NCBI GenBank assembly: GCA_946406115.1
Contig: OX291542.1
Coordinates: 27,415,321 to 27,479,320, forward strand
Direction of reading: 5' to 3'
Length of the DNA stretch: 64,000 nucleotides
Origin: Apoda limacodes
Taxonomy: Eukaryota; Arthropoda; Insecta; Lepidoptera; Limacodidae
Part shown: in pieces, positions 44,335 to 54,954 of the stretch
Position numbering within the stretch: position 1 is the stretch's first letter
How the letters are laid out: each line of letters opens with the position of its first letter
Notes under the pieces: generated by a model
What the model was told of the DNA's origin: nothing
Database searches by the model: none
Seen by the model: the letters and a program-made list of their open reading frames with translations, nothing else
Position numbers and translations under genes: made by a program

Positions 44335-44735
44335 TGTAAAAGTCGAAAATTTAATGGCATAGACATTGTAAAAGTTGTTCTCAGACAAAATTTGAATGGC
44401 TTAGATATTGTAAAACTTCTCTTGAGTCAAAATTTGAATGGCATAGACATTTTAAAAGTAGACTTGAGCCGAAGATTAAATGGCATAAGCATTGTAAAAT
44501 TTTTCTTCAGTCTCAAGTTGAATGGCATAGATATCGTAAAAGTTGTCGTGAGTCAAAAATTGAATGGCATAGGCATTGTAGTTGAAAAGCATAGATATTG
44601 TAACAATTGTCTTGAGTCAAATTGAATGGAATAGACATTAAAAAAGTTATCTTGAGTCGAAGATGAATGATAAAGGCATCTTAAAATTTGTCTTGAGTCG
44701 AAAGTTGAATGGCATAGACACTTCCATCACGTTAG
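44335..44735 (+). repeat. 42-bp minisatellite, about nine units
   Basis: The unit is roughly AATGGCATAGACATTGTAAA, AGTTGTCTTGAGTC, AAAATTTG. Because 42 is a multiple of three, five to six successive units stay open and encode a 14-residue repeat (LNGIDIVKVVLSQN-like) in the frame 44194-44625. Later units (after 44600) carry indels that break it. It starts directly after the SINE tail. Nothing suggests translation. Confidence 0.9.
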
Positions 44736-44779
44736 AATGGAATATTGTCGTTGAAAGGCAGATATTACGTGGTTTTCTA

Positions 44780-45015
44780 AATGTTTGCCGCAACTGACGA
44801 CGCTTTTTATGTATTTATTAATAAATAAATATACTTGGACATTACACACAAGGCTAGTCTTACATAAAATTGGATACAAGTACTAATATACTTTTCTTCG
44901 CAAATACATATAATACCCAGGCTCAAGAAAAACTAAAATGTTTTTCACAAACTCAAATGTCTATGTTGTATGAACCCGCGCCCCTTTTGTTCAGCAAACA
45001 GTCACTACTGTATTT
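44780..45015 (-). repeat. Probable SINE remnant
   Basis: Minus-strand GGGGCGCGGGTTCATACAAC looks like a B box with an AT-rich tail toward 44815; the A box is missing. Confidence 0.4.
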
Positions 45016-45149
45016 GTTTAAGTATTTATATTAAGTATGTATATGTATTTTGTCTATATAATAAGTACAAAGGTATTTATGAGTATTGTAATATTCTTTA
45101 TTCTTCCTTATAATTTTACTTATGATGTTTTATGTATCACCTACCTCTT

Positions 45150-45265
45150 CCTGTCAATGTTACTCTACCCAAAGGTTGCCTGGTAGAGATCGCTTTTAAG
45201 CGATAAGGCCGCCTTATTGTGCTATTTCCTCTATTGTTATTTTTTTGTGTATTTTAAATTGTACA
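45150..45265 (+). repeat. LINE 3' tail-like repeat
   Basis: ACTCTACCCAAAGGTTGCCT, GGTAGAGATCGCTTTTAAGC, GATAAGGCCGCCTTATTGTG and CAATAAAGAATATTGTA follow the order of a very common lepidopteran non-LTR 3' end with an internal poly(A) signal. Confidence 0.7.
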
Positions 45266-46669
45266 ATAAAGAATATTGTAAAGAGAGATAAAGAGTATTG
45301 TACCATATTTCTAATATATAAGAAACTGCCACTTAACCTTACGAATATGTGAGTGTCAAAATTTTTCGCTGCTACCTGAATGGAAACGTCGAAATATTTT
45401 CTCGCTCTTTGCTGGCATTACGACAAGCTGAACGAAGTTTTTCCAATAAAACTGTAACAGATACTACATAAAATACAAGTTTTTTGGTTAATTAAAAAAA
45501 ATGTTAGATTTGAGAATCCGTATAAAATGTAATAATAAACTTAGCCCTATAATTGTTACCTATTATTTATCAAACGGTCTATCTGTAAGTGCCTTGTGAT
45601 TTGTTTATACTTACAATGAAGATATTGATGTACATATATGTCGAGAGAGAGCCAAGGAAACACGTTTGTAGAAATCGGCGTTTACAACTTACGTGTTTTT
45701 TTATTTTGTGTAGTAGGTACCTACCTATAGTTAAAAAACTTACTTTACTAGTGCTCATGTGGATATCAAGTTTTTATCAAAGTTTAAAAATGTGGAGTAA
45801 AGGAAAACTTACTATTTTTTGCTATATTTGTTTCCAACCCTTCAGTATTACGTGAAAAGCAGCTTCATCATGTTTTAAAACGCAATTATTATAAGCTAAA
45901 TTCCAATTTAATTTATATAACAGTAATAACGACTCAGAGTACAATTATAAAGGATCGCAGCCCTAGGCCTGTTAGTCCAACTACTTCTGAGGTGGTTTCT
46001 TTTTATTTATATTCAAGTTTCTACAAAGGCTTCGCAGCTGCAAGGGATGATCTTTTGAATCCCCAATGGGGCTCATTAGCAACTTCTTATTAGCTGTAGG
46101 AAGGAACAGGAATAGTTATATCATAGCTCCACGTGGATGAACTATAGCTAATAGCTTGCTATATTAAAACTTTTTTCCTATAATAAAGGACAATTTTGCG
46201 CTGGTGAAGCCGCGGGCAAAAGCTGTATTGTTAAATAGAATTAACAGTCGACTTATTAAAGTTACGCCCAGAGTTATTCTTGCAAATATTTTTTCTAATC
46301 AGAGATCGATGCTAATAGATATTATTCTAAAAATATATAGTTTGTTGTTTCATATTCGATATACACAACTATGTGAAGAGGGTTTTAGCTAATGGCCTTT
46401 CCCTGTCGATGTGATTTGCATCAGCCAATTGAAGCTATCCTATGTCAACAAAGTGTATTCCACGTCAGGTGACATACAATGCTACTTAGTAATTTGTTGT
46501 TAGCTAGGTAACTATTTTAGATATGGAAAGTTAAACTTACAAAAGTTTTTTCACGTTGAAATATAATATCTAGGGTAAACGTATGTATTATTTTTTTTAT
46601 GTATTTAATCAATTGTTAAAACTGCTACAATTTAAAAAAACACTAGGAATAATAGCAGTATCTTTTATT
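45266..46669. other. Spacer with small repeat ends
   Basis: Near 46190-46235 GCCGCGGGCAAAAGCT is the inverted head of the 16053-type repeat. No gene recognised. Confidence 0.5.
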
Positions 46670-46725
46670 TTTTTTTATACCTAAGGTGGCACGGTCTGCC
46701 TGATGGTAAGCGGTCACCGTAGCTT
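46670..46725 (-). mobile_element. CR1-like LINE 3' UTR end
   Basis: T tract then ACCTAAGGTGGCACGGTCTG and CCTGATGGTAAGCGGTCACC: reverse complement of the LINE 3' UTR with its poly(A); only ~50 bp. Confidence 0.8.
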
Positions 46726-47124
46726 ATTCTTTCTTCTATATACTTCTATCTATTCTTATTCTATCTTCTTCTTACGTGTACGAGTAAGACTGAGCATCAC
46801 TTTAGAATGTTTCGACCGATTGGGTTTATTTTTTTTATTGTGTTCGTAATTGTCGAGGAAAAAGTTTGTGTGTGAAAAACATTTTTAGAAAACCTTCGGG
46901 AAAAAATCAAAAAAATTCATCTCATACTCTGCTTAATACAGCATGCAATTTTTTAAATAATAAAAGTCCAAACTAAATTAAACATATAAATTTAATATGT
47001 ATTAAAAACTGAAATTTACTACAAAAGCTTTAGGTATTTGTGTAATAGTAATAAATTAAATTTTAATTGATCAGAGTGATGGGATGTATTTTTATATGCA
47101 ATTGGTGTTTGAACTTTTATCCCA

Positions 47125-47400
47125 CTTTTTCTAACGTTATAAATATGAAAGTTTGTTTGTCGCAATCAATTGAGCTAAAATTGTGCACAAAGATAATTGA
47201 AGACACGGAGAACAGACTGCTTTTTATGCCCGAAAATTCAAAAGTACCTGTGGGACTAACTATAACTGAATTCACCTAAACAAATTATAGCTACACTACA
47301 GCTATATAGCTTGCTAACTTCCGGAGTTGCCACACACACGCCGAGTTACTAAATTTTTGGCAGGCTGAGCCGCTGGCAAAATTTAGTATATATTAAAAGG
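47125..47400 (-). repeat. Dispersed repeat, 16053-type, minus orientation
   Basis: Starts ACGTTATAAATATGAAAGTT and ends GGCTGAGCCGCTGGCAAAAT, the inverted tail and head of the repeat at 16053-16385. Confidence 0.65.
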
Positions 47401-48477
47401 AACGTAAGTGTATATTTCAGCATTGTAAAAATCACCTCTACTCATTGCCAGAGTTAGAATCCCAAAATTAAAGTAATTAGAATCATTTAATTTTTACGCA
47501 ACACCGCAGGGAATTACCAGAGAAAACTTAAAGTGATGCACTACCTGAATGTAATCTGTATGTTTGTGGATTTATATATTACCTCCGAGTAGAAGGTTAG
47601 AAGCCAGACCTTGTTAGCAAAATTCATTGTAGTTTACTGCACTTCAATGTGTGTTGTGCAATTTGTGCATGCTATTGTGGTTCAAAGTGGGACTTGAGCC
47701 AACTTGTCTTCCGCTTTGAACTAAGTTTGGTCTTGGGAAGCTGACGTTATATATATAAGTACATACATGATTATCACGCTGGTTTATTTCAAAGAAAAGT
47801 AAAATTTAGACATGCGCAGATTTTTAACCAAAAAATACCTCAAATAGAAAATCGTGTGTAAGAAAATCGTGTTGTAGACAGGAATGTAATTTTTATTTTG
47901 TCCTAGTTTTTATAGTTCCGTACCGTAAGGGTTTTGCCCCGATTGGAGCTCTATTATTTAGTCTACGCTTTCTGTTTCCTGTTAAACCTTCAAAGAGGTT
48001 TAAGATATAAATAGGTATAATTCTGAATCCGGTAGTGGATATATTTGTGTCGCAAAGCACATTTGTGTGATTTATGTGTTTTGGTAATGGTGATTAAGAT
48101 TGTTTTTACGTATGTTTCTTTGAATATTTGGCACAGGAAATAGGACTTCTGTGTGAAGAATTTCGATTTGTATCGTAAACACGACCTTGAAACGTAAAAA
48201 GGCAACACATGTTAAGGTAAGAACCTTAGAATAAGCCATTTCTTCAAAAGGAAAAATGTTTGCTTATATAACATATAATAATTATACCAATAATATTTAT
48301 CATTTTTTACCTCCTTTGTGTATTTTTTAGTGTAAATGACTGAATTTTTTTTGTGTGTATTTATGTTTTGTAGTTAAGTAGCAACAATAAACGTTTTTCT
48401 TACTTCTTTCTTCTCCTTTTATCATGTAGCAAATTTATATAAATTGATTTATATAGTCGACTATTATTGTTAATTTT
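47401..48477. other. Spacer, no gene recognised
   Basis: AT-rich. GTTCCGTACCGTAAGGGTTT near 47916 is a diverged end of the CCAAGTGCGAG family. Confidence 0.5.
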
Positions 48478-48520
48478 TAGGGTTCTGTACCCAAAGGATG
48501 CCAACGTAGCCCATTCATAA
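48478..48520 (-). repeat. CCAAGTGCGAG-family repeat, left half interrupted by solo LTR
   Basis: AGGGTTCTGTACCCAAAGGA and GCCAACG match the start of the 34590 copy. The other half (CTACGCTGTCTGTCTGTCTG) resumes at 50014 after the LTR and its duplicated ATAA. Confidence 0.8.
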
Positions 48521-50009
48521 TGTCAGGTCCACACGGGTGTACCTAAATAAATTTCAATTATTTAACAATTTAGACTTTAAACTTCGAGGTTTCAAAATAT
48601 TTAAAACTTGTACATTTTGCCTGGAATGCGTAGGTCAGGTACAATATTTTTTGTTGCATTTGAACCTTTTGGGATGAGTGGACTTTCTTAGAAATGATTA
48701 ATTAACGGATGGTCAGTTCTGAGATGTTGTCGCTATGGCTTGCGGCATGATGCATCAACGCGCCAAAATTCAAGAGCGAAAAAGACGTAAAAGTGCGTAC
48801 GAGATAGATGATTCGCGTAAGGGATGGTTTTCGCATGGTTATAAGAATAAGAGATTTACGGGCTTATTGCAAAGGCGATAAGGCCGACTAACGTATTATT
48901 GAGAGTTACAGCTTTACTCCGACACAAGGGTGCGCCAGCGCATTGCAGAAGGAATGCGGGAATCGGGGGAGTCAGGATTTTACTAGGGGAAGGATGGCAC
49001 GCGGGGGAGTCGAGATTTTACGCAAAGCGGAGAAACACGCGAAAGGTGAATTTAACAAGGGAGTGAACTGTGAAAGTGCTACGTGTTAACGTACGGAGAC
49101 CTTTGTTCTTTGCTAAGTATAACTGCATAATTAATTTTCAGCAAAACTGAAATATTCTAGCAATCTAGTTTGAAATGTACTCAATCCTTAATTGTTTCTA
49201 ATCGAGTTTCCAATAATAACATAGATTTCGTATCTTGCGTAAAGATATATTTAAATTCATTAAATCTTGAACTTATTTGTGTTATAAAAGTAGATATTAC
49301 TTAGAAGATCTCTCTTTGGAAATATTGTGTATTAACCCCGTTTATTTCAGCAGCACATTTTTTATCATAGGCTCAGGGAGAGCCCATCGTTACCCAAAAG
49401 GATAGATAACGTAAATTCATACGGTACCTATTTTGTTTTGGATGTCGATTTTGCTTGTGTTGTGAATAGGTACCTATTTTATGAACGTAAATGTTAGTAT
49501 GCTGATTGTTCCCGTGTAAGAAATATCATAAACTCGGGATAGTTTATGATAGGATCTGAGGGAGAGGTATGGCGAATAACACCTGAGTCATACCCGGGTA
49601 ATCGATCTTGTTAGTTCCGTTGATGAAACTCTCGATAGAACTAACAATATGGATTAGGTGTAAAGGAGGGAACAATCAATACAATTATAATTGTCAACCT
49701 TTAACTTATCTTCAATTACAGCATTTAACTTCTTTTATGTTCCAAATATAAACATTTTATCTCATCAAATCCAGGTCTTTTACGCAAGGACAAGCTAACG
49801 GAGGGACTAAGGTGGACAACTCGCGACACAATGGCAGAGTAAAGGTGATACTGGCGAACGCGCTAGGAATCCACAGACTTGTAAAATTTCTACGGCTAAA
49901 TTCGGTAATGTTTTCCTGTACCTATATTAAATAAATCACAGTAATACATTATACAAGCCTTTTACTAAGCTATAGGCTAGGGCTAGGGAAGGGGTTAGGG
50001 GACCTCACA
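48521..50009 (+). mobile_element. Solo LTR, 1489 bp, flanked by ATAA target-site duplication
   Basis: Starts TGTCAGGTCCACA and ends GGGGACCTCACA, giving TG...CA and an imperfect 10-bp terminal inverted repeat. ATAA lies immediately on both sides (48517-48520 and 50010-50013). It is a second, diverged copy of the LTR at 7313-8525, sharing the block order listed there, with a longer middle. No internal proviral sequence is present. It sits inside a CCAAGTGCGAG-family repeat, the two halves of which flank it exactly, confirming both edges. Confidence 0.88.
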
Positions 50010-50394
50010 ATAAGCCTACGCTGTCTGTCTGTCTGCCTGTCCGCCCGACCTTTAAAGGGCTCTATCTTTAAGACCAAAGTAGGTAGAGGCCGGGAGGTGT
50101 TATAATGGCGGATTACTTAACTAATAATAAAAAAATCAGAATATAAAAATTTAAGGGGATCGCCGAATTTTAACACGTTACGTTTTCGTTGTTTTTCCTC
50201 TACTGTACAAACAGTAAAACATATAAGCTTCAAACTTGCAGTGATTATAGTGTGAGCTCTAAAGTATAACAACAAAAATTAAACCAGATAAGTGTGCGAC
50301 GGACTTCTGCCGTTACCATTGTAAATTACCATATGAGCGCCATCTAGCGAAAATAGCCCAGATTACTAAATGAAACAGTCACTCATTAATTTAT

Positions 50395-50445
50395 TGGAAA
50401 CGTCGGGCGTGGTAAGGCATTGGATAGGTGACCGCTCAGTGGCAT
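50395..50445 (+). repeat. 5S rRNA-derived fragment
   Basis: AAACGTCGGGCGTGGTAAGG then CATTGGATAGGTGACCGCTC corresponds to the 5S rRNA 3' half with a few changes. Fragment only. Confidence 0.75.
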
Positions 50446-50599
50446 AGATTTTGTTGTTGTTTAGGTTTGAAAATTATATGGTGGCATAGAACCCACGGTG
50501 TGTTAGCCCGAGTCGCACTTGAACATTTTTATTGAATTTTTTAAATCTTTAAATTACCATGGCGATTATTATTCAGTGTTAGACTTATTTATTAATTTT

Positions 50600-50775
50600 T
50601 AGCTTTTTCCCTCGGCTTTACCTGCGTTAAAGTCTGTTATCGGTGAGGACATTTCGAATCTCTGTTGACATTTTTAAAGTAGTCTCTGTCCTTTCCTAAG
50701 ATGCAACTCACCTTCTTCTTGCTAAAATTCATCGAAATAGGATTAGTGGTTTAGCCATAAAAAGGTAACAAACAG
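50600..50775 (+). repeat. Dispersed repeat, 16053-type, fragment
   Basis: TTTTCCCTCGGCTTTACCTG, AAGTCTGTTATCGG and ATCGAAATAGGATTAGTGGT follow the family order, diverged. Confidence 0.5.
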
Positions 50776-50973
50776 TTAGACGAAAAAGAGGACTTCCTAG
50801 ACAGTAATGTCACAGAAGAATTACGTATCTATGTCTGCTGAATGTCATTTTGTTTTTAATGTAATATATTGTTGTAATTTGTATACATATAAATAAAAAT
50901 TAAAAAATATATAAATTAAGGGTTCCTTGAATTCGTCTAGTACTCATTTCATAGCTAAATCCTTAACCAAAAA

Positions 50974-51425
50974 AGCTTGGCGCTTTTGACTCGGTTCCAC
51001 GACGGGTTGTGAGAATTGTTGACGATCCCAAACTCAATTGCCATATCGAGCCCTTAAGTCTGAGGAGAGACTTTGCCTGAAAGGCACAGGGGTGTGTGTT
51101 CTACCGCTTGTACAATGGAATGTGTTCTGAAGAATTGTTCGAAATGATTCCCACGGCTTCATTCTACCATCGCACCGCTCGCCATCGGCAGGGAATTTAT
51201 TCTCACACTTTAGAACCGAAATGGTCGCGTACAGTGCGGTTCCAGAGAAACCTCTTTCCGCGAACCTGCCAAGGTTTTTTCTAAGGACTACAGTATGGGG
51301 TTCTTCAAAAAAGAAGTTATTAGATTTCTGAAGAGTTGAGTGATACCCCTGGTGTTGCAAGCGTCCGCTTATATGTCCGCTTACCATCAGGTAAGCTTGT
51401 TTGCCACCGTAGTTGTATAAAAAAA
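50974..51425 (+). mobile_element. CR1-like LINE 3' end, ~450 bp, frameshifted
   Basis: Matches 1-1071 from AGCTTGG-GCTTTTGACTCGG to the A-rich tail. It carries an 18-bp insertion (CTGAAAGGCACAGGGGTG region at ~51078) and deletions around the LGLWNELP codons and near the stop, so the frame is broken. The short frames on both strands here are parts of this LINE. Confidence 0.88.
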
Positions 51426-52089
51426 GGCAATATATGCAAAAAATTAAGTACTTATGTATCGTAATACGTAACGTACGTAAGGCCATTTTAGGTTCATTTT
51501 AACCTTTTCTGCTAAGCTGTTAGTCAAAATTTGAACAGGTATTAAAATAGGGGGAAATTTATACTGGTGGATATGAAATTTTTATTTTTAATTAAAGTTT
51601 TGTTGTATTTTTTAGTAAATATATAGAACACAGTTAATAATTTTTGATTTATTTATTATTTTGCATTGCGCAAGATGTCTGTAGTTAAAAAATAATATAA
51701 ATATTATTTATATTATTTTTTAAGACCGTCACTAAAACCATGATTAAAATTAAACATACAGAATGACAGTACTATATTAAAGTTTATTTTATCTGTATGA
51801 ACCTAAATCTATTGAGTAGTTACACTATATAAATTGTCAACGTATATAGTAAAAATTTAACAGAAATAAATGTATGTGGCTCATATAAGTTTACTGAAAA
51901 GCTTGGCAGTTTGGTACGAGAATTAAAATTAATGAGGGAGCCGTCGTTGCTACGCGCTACGCCACGCTGCTACACAACGTAGCTCGTAGCTCGCCATATA
52001 TCCGTAGCTTCTGCTTAGCGGTTTCCAACAAATCACAAGAATTACGTTTTATGCAGCAAGAAAAATTACATGTTTTAAAATATATAAAG
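51426..52089. other. AT-rich spacer, no gene recognised
   Basis: A GC-richer patch near 51935-52020 has repeated ACGCTAC/CGTAGCTCGTAGCTCG words. No gene. Confidence 0.5.
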
Positions 52090-52270
52090 AACTAGCTTTT
52101 GACCGCGGCTCCGCTTGCGCTGAATTCTGTTATTGGCTATGGTTTCCTACAGTAATATATTATAGTAAGGAAGTTCTGCTGTAGCTTATGGAATACGGTT
52201 ATAATTATTTCTAAGGAATCTTTTGATTTTTCCGGGATAAAATGTAAAAGTTCATATGATAATTTAAGGT
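52090..52270 (+). repeat. Dispersed repeat, 16053-type, fragment
   Basis: ACTAGCTTTTGACCGCGGCT, CCGCTTGCGCTGAATTCTGT and CCGGGATAAAATGTAAAAGT. Confidence 0.7.
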
Positions 52271-52924
52271 ATGGGTAATGTAATGTTCTAATATTTAATA
52301 ATATTAAATTTCACTTTTGTTGAATTATTAGAATTAATATCACGTCTTAAAATAATATAATCTTCGATCAACTTAAGATAATAAGCACAACAATAGCTAT
52401 TTATGCAACTGTAGTGAAATGAAGGTAATTTAAATATGCTTGCAGTTTTTATAAATATATTATTATAAAATAGCATGACGGGAGTAACTTAGTGCACTTG
52501 CAAGATTAGATCTCCAACTGAGAGATAAAAAAAAACACATATTAAGGAAAATATTTTTTTTAGAAAATGAATATTGTGGTCATTTGATGATGCCGCGTAA
52601 CATTAAGTAATGGGACCCTAACGTAGCAGGCATAGGTTAATGCGTACATTCTTCGTGTATGTATTTGTTTGCCACCTTTTGCCACACACTACCTTTGCTA
52701 ACCGCACCTTTTTTAAGGTTTCGTAGCCAAATGATGAAACATTTTTTATGTCATTAGGTACGTCTGTCCATATGTCACAGATTTATAATCCGCAGTCTGC
52801 ATCGCTCTCATAAAATTTTAAAAAAAGGTGTCTTTATGGTAGTTACCAGGAGCGCTCCATATATTAAACTCCATATCCCTCCATATATTATGGTTGTAAT
52901 GGAAAGTGTCATTTTATGATAGGG

Positions 52925-53120
52925 AGGGTATTTTTCAACATTTTAATTGGACGCTGTAAGAGAAAGGGAGAAAAGAAATGCCCTTGCTGAGTTTCTTGCC
53001 GGTTCTTCTCAGTACAAGGTCTCCCGCCCCATAGACTTACGAATCGATGGCGTAGTGACATTCATAAGTGCTCAATTATTGTAGCTTCAATTGAATAAAT
53101 GATATTGAATTGAATATTGA
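52925..53120 (+). repeat. Dispersed lepidopteran repeat (GAGTTTCTTGCCGGTTCTTC)
   Basis: GAGTTTCTTGCCGGTTCTTC, TCAGTACAAGGTCTCCCG and AGCTTCAATTGAATAAATGA then ATTGAATTGAAT follow the order of a very common non-LTR 3' end in Lepidoptera. Confidence 0.75.
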
Positions 53121-53564
53121 ACTGAGGTATAATTTTCTTCATCACACTTTTTGTAAACAGTGTCATAACGTGCAGGCAAAGCGGGTGCTAAGACCTTAGT
53201 TACTCCCATGGAATATTTCTTTGAACATTTTACTTTCCTCAAGGTAAAACGGGAGTTCATAGAACCCACGGGTGATAATGACATATGAATGCATCGCGCG
53301 CGCCCTTCTGTGGTTCAAGATATGAACAACCAAGCAAGCAATTACAAGTTTTACTTGTGCCAAAACTCTATAATTTACAAATTCTTACATATTCTAGATA
53401 TGCCATTTAGCGCTGGCTTTCTCTACTTCCATTCCCGCCATTTCAATTGTAGTTTGGTAGATTTGTTTTATTTATCACCCTATATTTTTATTTATTTACT
53501 CGTAAATGTGATGAAAAACTTTGTGCGTAACACGGGCGGCATAGAAATTACAAAATCCGGTCAT

Positions 53565-53675
53565 TAACCTCCTGACCGCCCTTGTACTACACATAGTACA
53601 TCAACTAAAAAATTGGGATACTAAATAGCTTCTCTTCTCATTACCACCCCCTTCTTAATACACAATGTACTATTT
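53565..53675. repeat. MITE-like fragment related to 18873-18986
   Basis: GACCGCCCTTGTACTACACA and TACCACCCCCTTCTTAATAC plus ACAATGTAC recall the ends of the 18873 element, here in direct rather than inverted order. Confidence 0.45.
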
Positions 53676-53680
53676 TGCGC

Positions 53681-54289
53681 ACCCCGATGTTGTTTTCTCC
53701 TCCTTTATTAAAGTCGGTGCATTTGAGGTTCTAAAATATCTTTTCTCTAAAATTTACCTATGTTTTACAAGTTAGATAAAAAAATGAAAAACAATTCTAT
53801 GTAGTTGTCAGTTCTATATTTAGAACATTATAAAACAGGAATAGATAAAACACTTGTTTCAATTCACCAGGATGTACAATTCATTATTGCTGTCGGCTCG
53901 TAAAGTTGTTGCTCAAATATTGCGATACCAATTCTTTGAGCGAGGAATGAGCCAGGCCTCTTCCAACGATTGTTCTAATATATATGTCGGCGGCTGATCG
54001 TAAAATCCGGCAGATGACGAAAGTCATGTGACTGAACAAAAATTGTAAAGTATTATCCCACCAAAAACGTATTCGTGTGAAATGTTGCCAAGACGAGACC
54101 ATATGGCTCGCACTGTCAAAGTTGTGTCAAGTCAGATGCATCAGATCTCATGTAGAGCCAAGCTTCTAACTCTACACGCCCTAATCCTACAATACTTCAC
54201 AAACTCTACATCTTAGTCAAAATATGTGGCTTGGCCGTTTCGTTACTACAAGAAATATTGTATAACAGAAAAGTAACAGTAAGTAAAGT
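53681..54289. other. Spacer left of the errantivirus, no gene recognised
   Basis: The sequence where the rest of the 3' LTR should be (about 54178-54289) is not recognisable as LTR. Confidence 0.5.
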
Positions 54290-54431
54290 GTGTCCGCAAC
54301 GAAGTTCAAAATCGGTCTAACTGCACACAAAAGGAAACTAACTATGAAAGATATGCATTGACGTAATTACTTCTCATGTCGCATCAGCACTTTTATTTAT
54401 GTATTATTACCATGAAATAGAATTTATAACA
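54290..54431 (-). repeat. Errantivirus 3' LTR, truncated (U3 part only)
   Basis: Begins (minus strand) TGTTATAAATTC at 54431 and matches the 5' LTR without gaps to GTTGCGGACAC at 54290, then diverges abruptly. The last ~113 bp of the 5' LTR, including its AATAAA and the terminal GACCCCGTAACA, have no counterpart. Confidence 0.88.
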
Positions 54432-54443
54432 GCCCCCCCCCCG
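54432..54443 (-). other. Polypurine tract (plus-strand primer site)
   Basis: Minus strand CGGGGGGGGGGC directly before the TGTTAT of the 3' LTR. A G-rich run next to the LTR is where second-strand synthesis starts in LTR retroelements. Confidence 0.8.
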
Positions 54444-54954
54444 ATAAAATTGAACATTACAGTTTAAGTAATGTGAAATTTGAAAGAAAAACAAGTCTTA
54501 CAAATTGCAGTGCACTTTGAACTTCGCGTTGGAATAAAAAAATGAAAGTTAAACACAGATAACACATTACTATACCAGTAGTTATAACTAGTAATTTACG
54601 TATTTAACGAATAACGATTACAAGAGTCAGATTTATAGCTCTATTATTTATTATTATGAGCTAAGTACTTACACATAGTTAAATCGAAGGTCAATAAAAG
54701 GACAATAAAAAAGGAAAAACATGGAACTTGAACAAGTGACATCATTTTATCTTATAGTATTTCTTTTCAATGGTACTGGTAAAGACTTAGAACTAAAATG
54801 TATGTCAACTTCTTTGTCATCAGAAGAGTCAGAGCTTACTTGCACGTCATTTGATCCGTGACATATAGTCTGGGATGAAAACTTGTATCTTTTTGAGTTA
54901 TATCGGTTAAAGATTTGTACACAACAAGATGAACATTGTTTTCGATATAATGTA

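Noticed and set aside
44194..44625. 143-codon frame with 14-residue repeats as a possible repeat protein
   Set aside because: The first third is SINE sequence and the rest is a minisatellite that loses frame at 44600.
53884..54102. 72-codon minus-strand frame as part of the provirus
   Set aside because: It lies left of the 3' LTR edge and resembles no retroviral protein.
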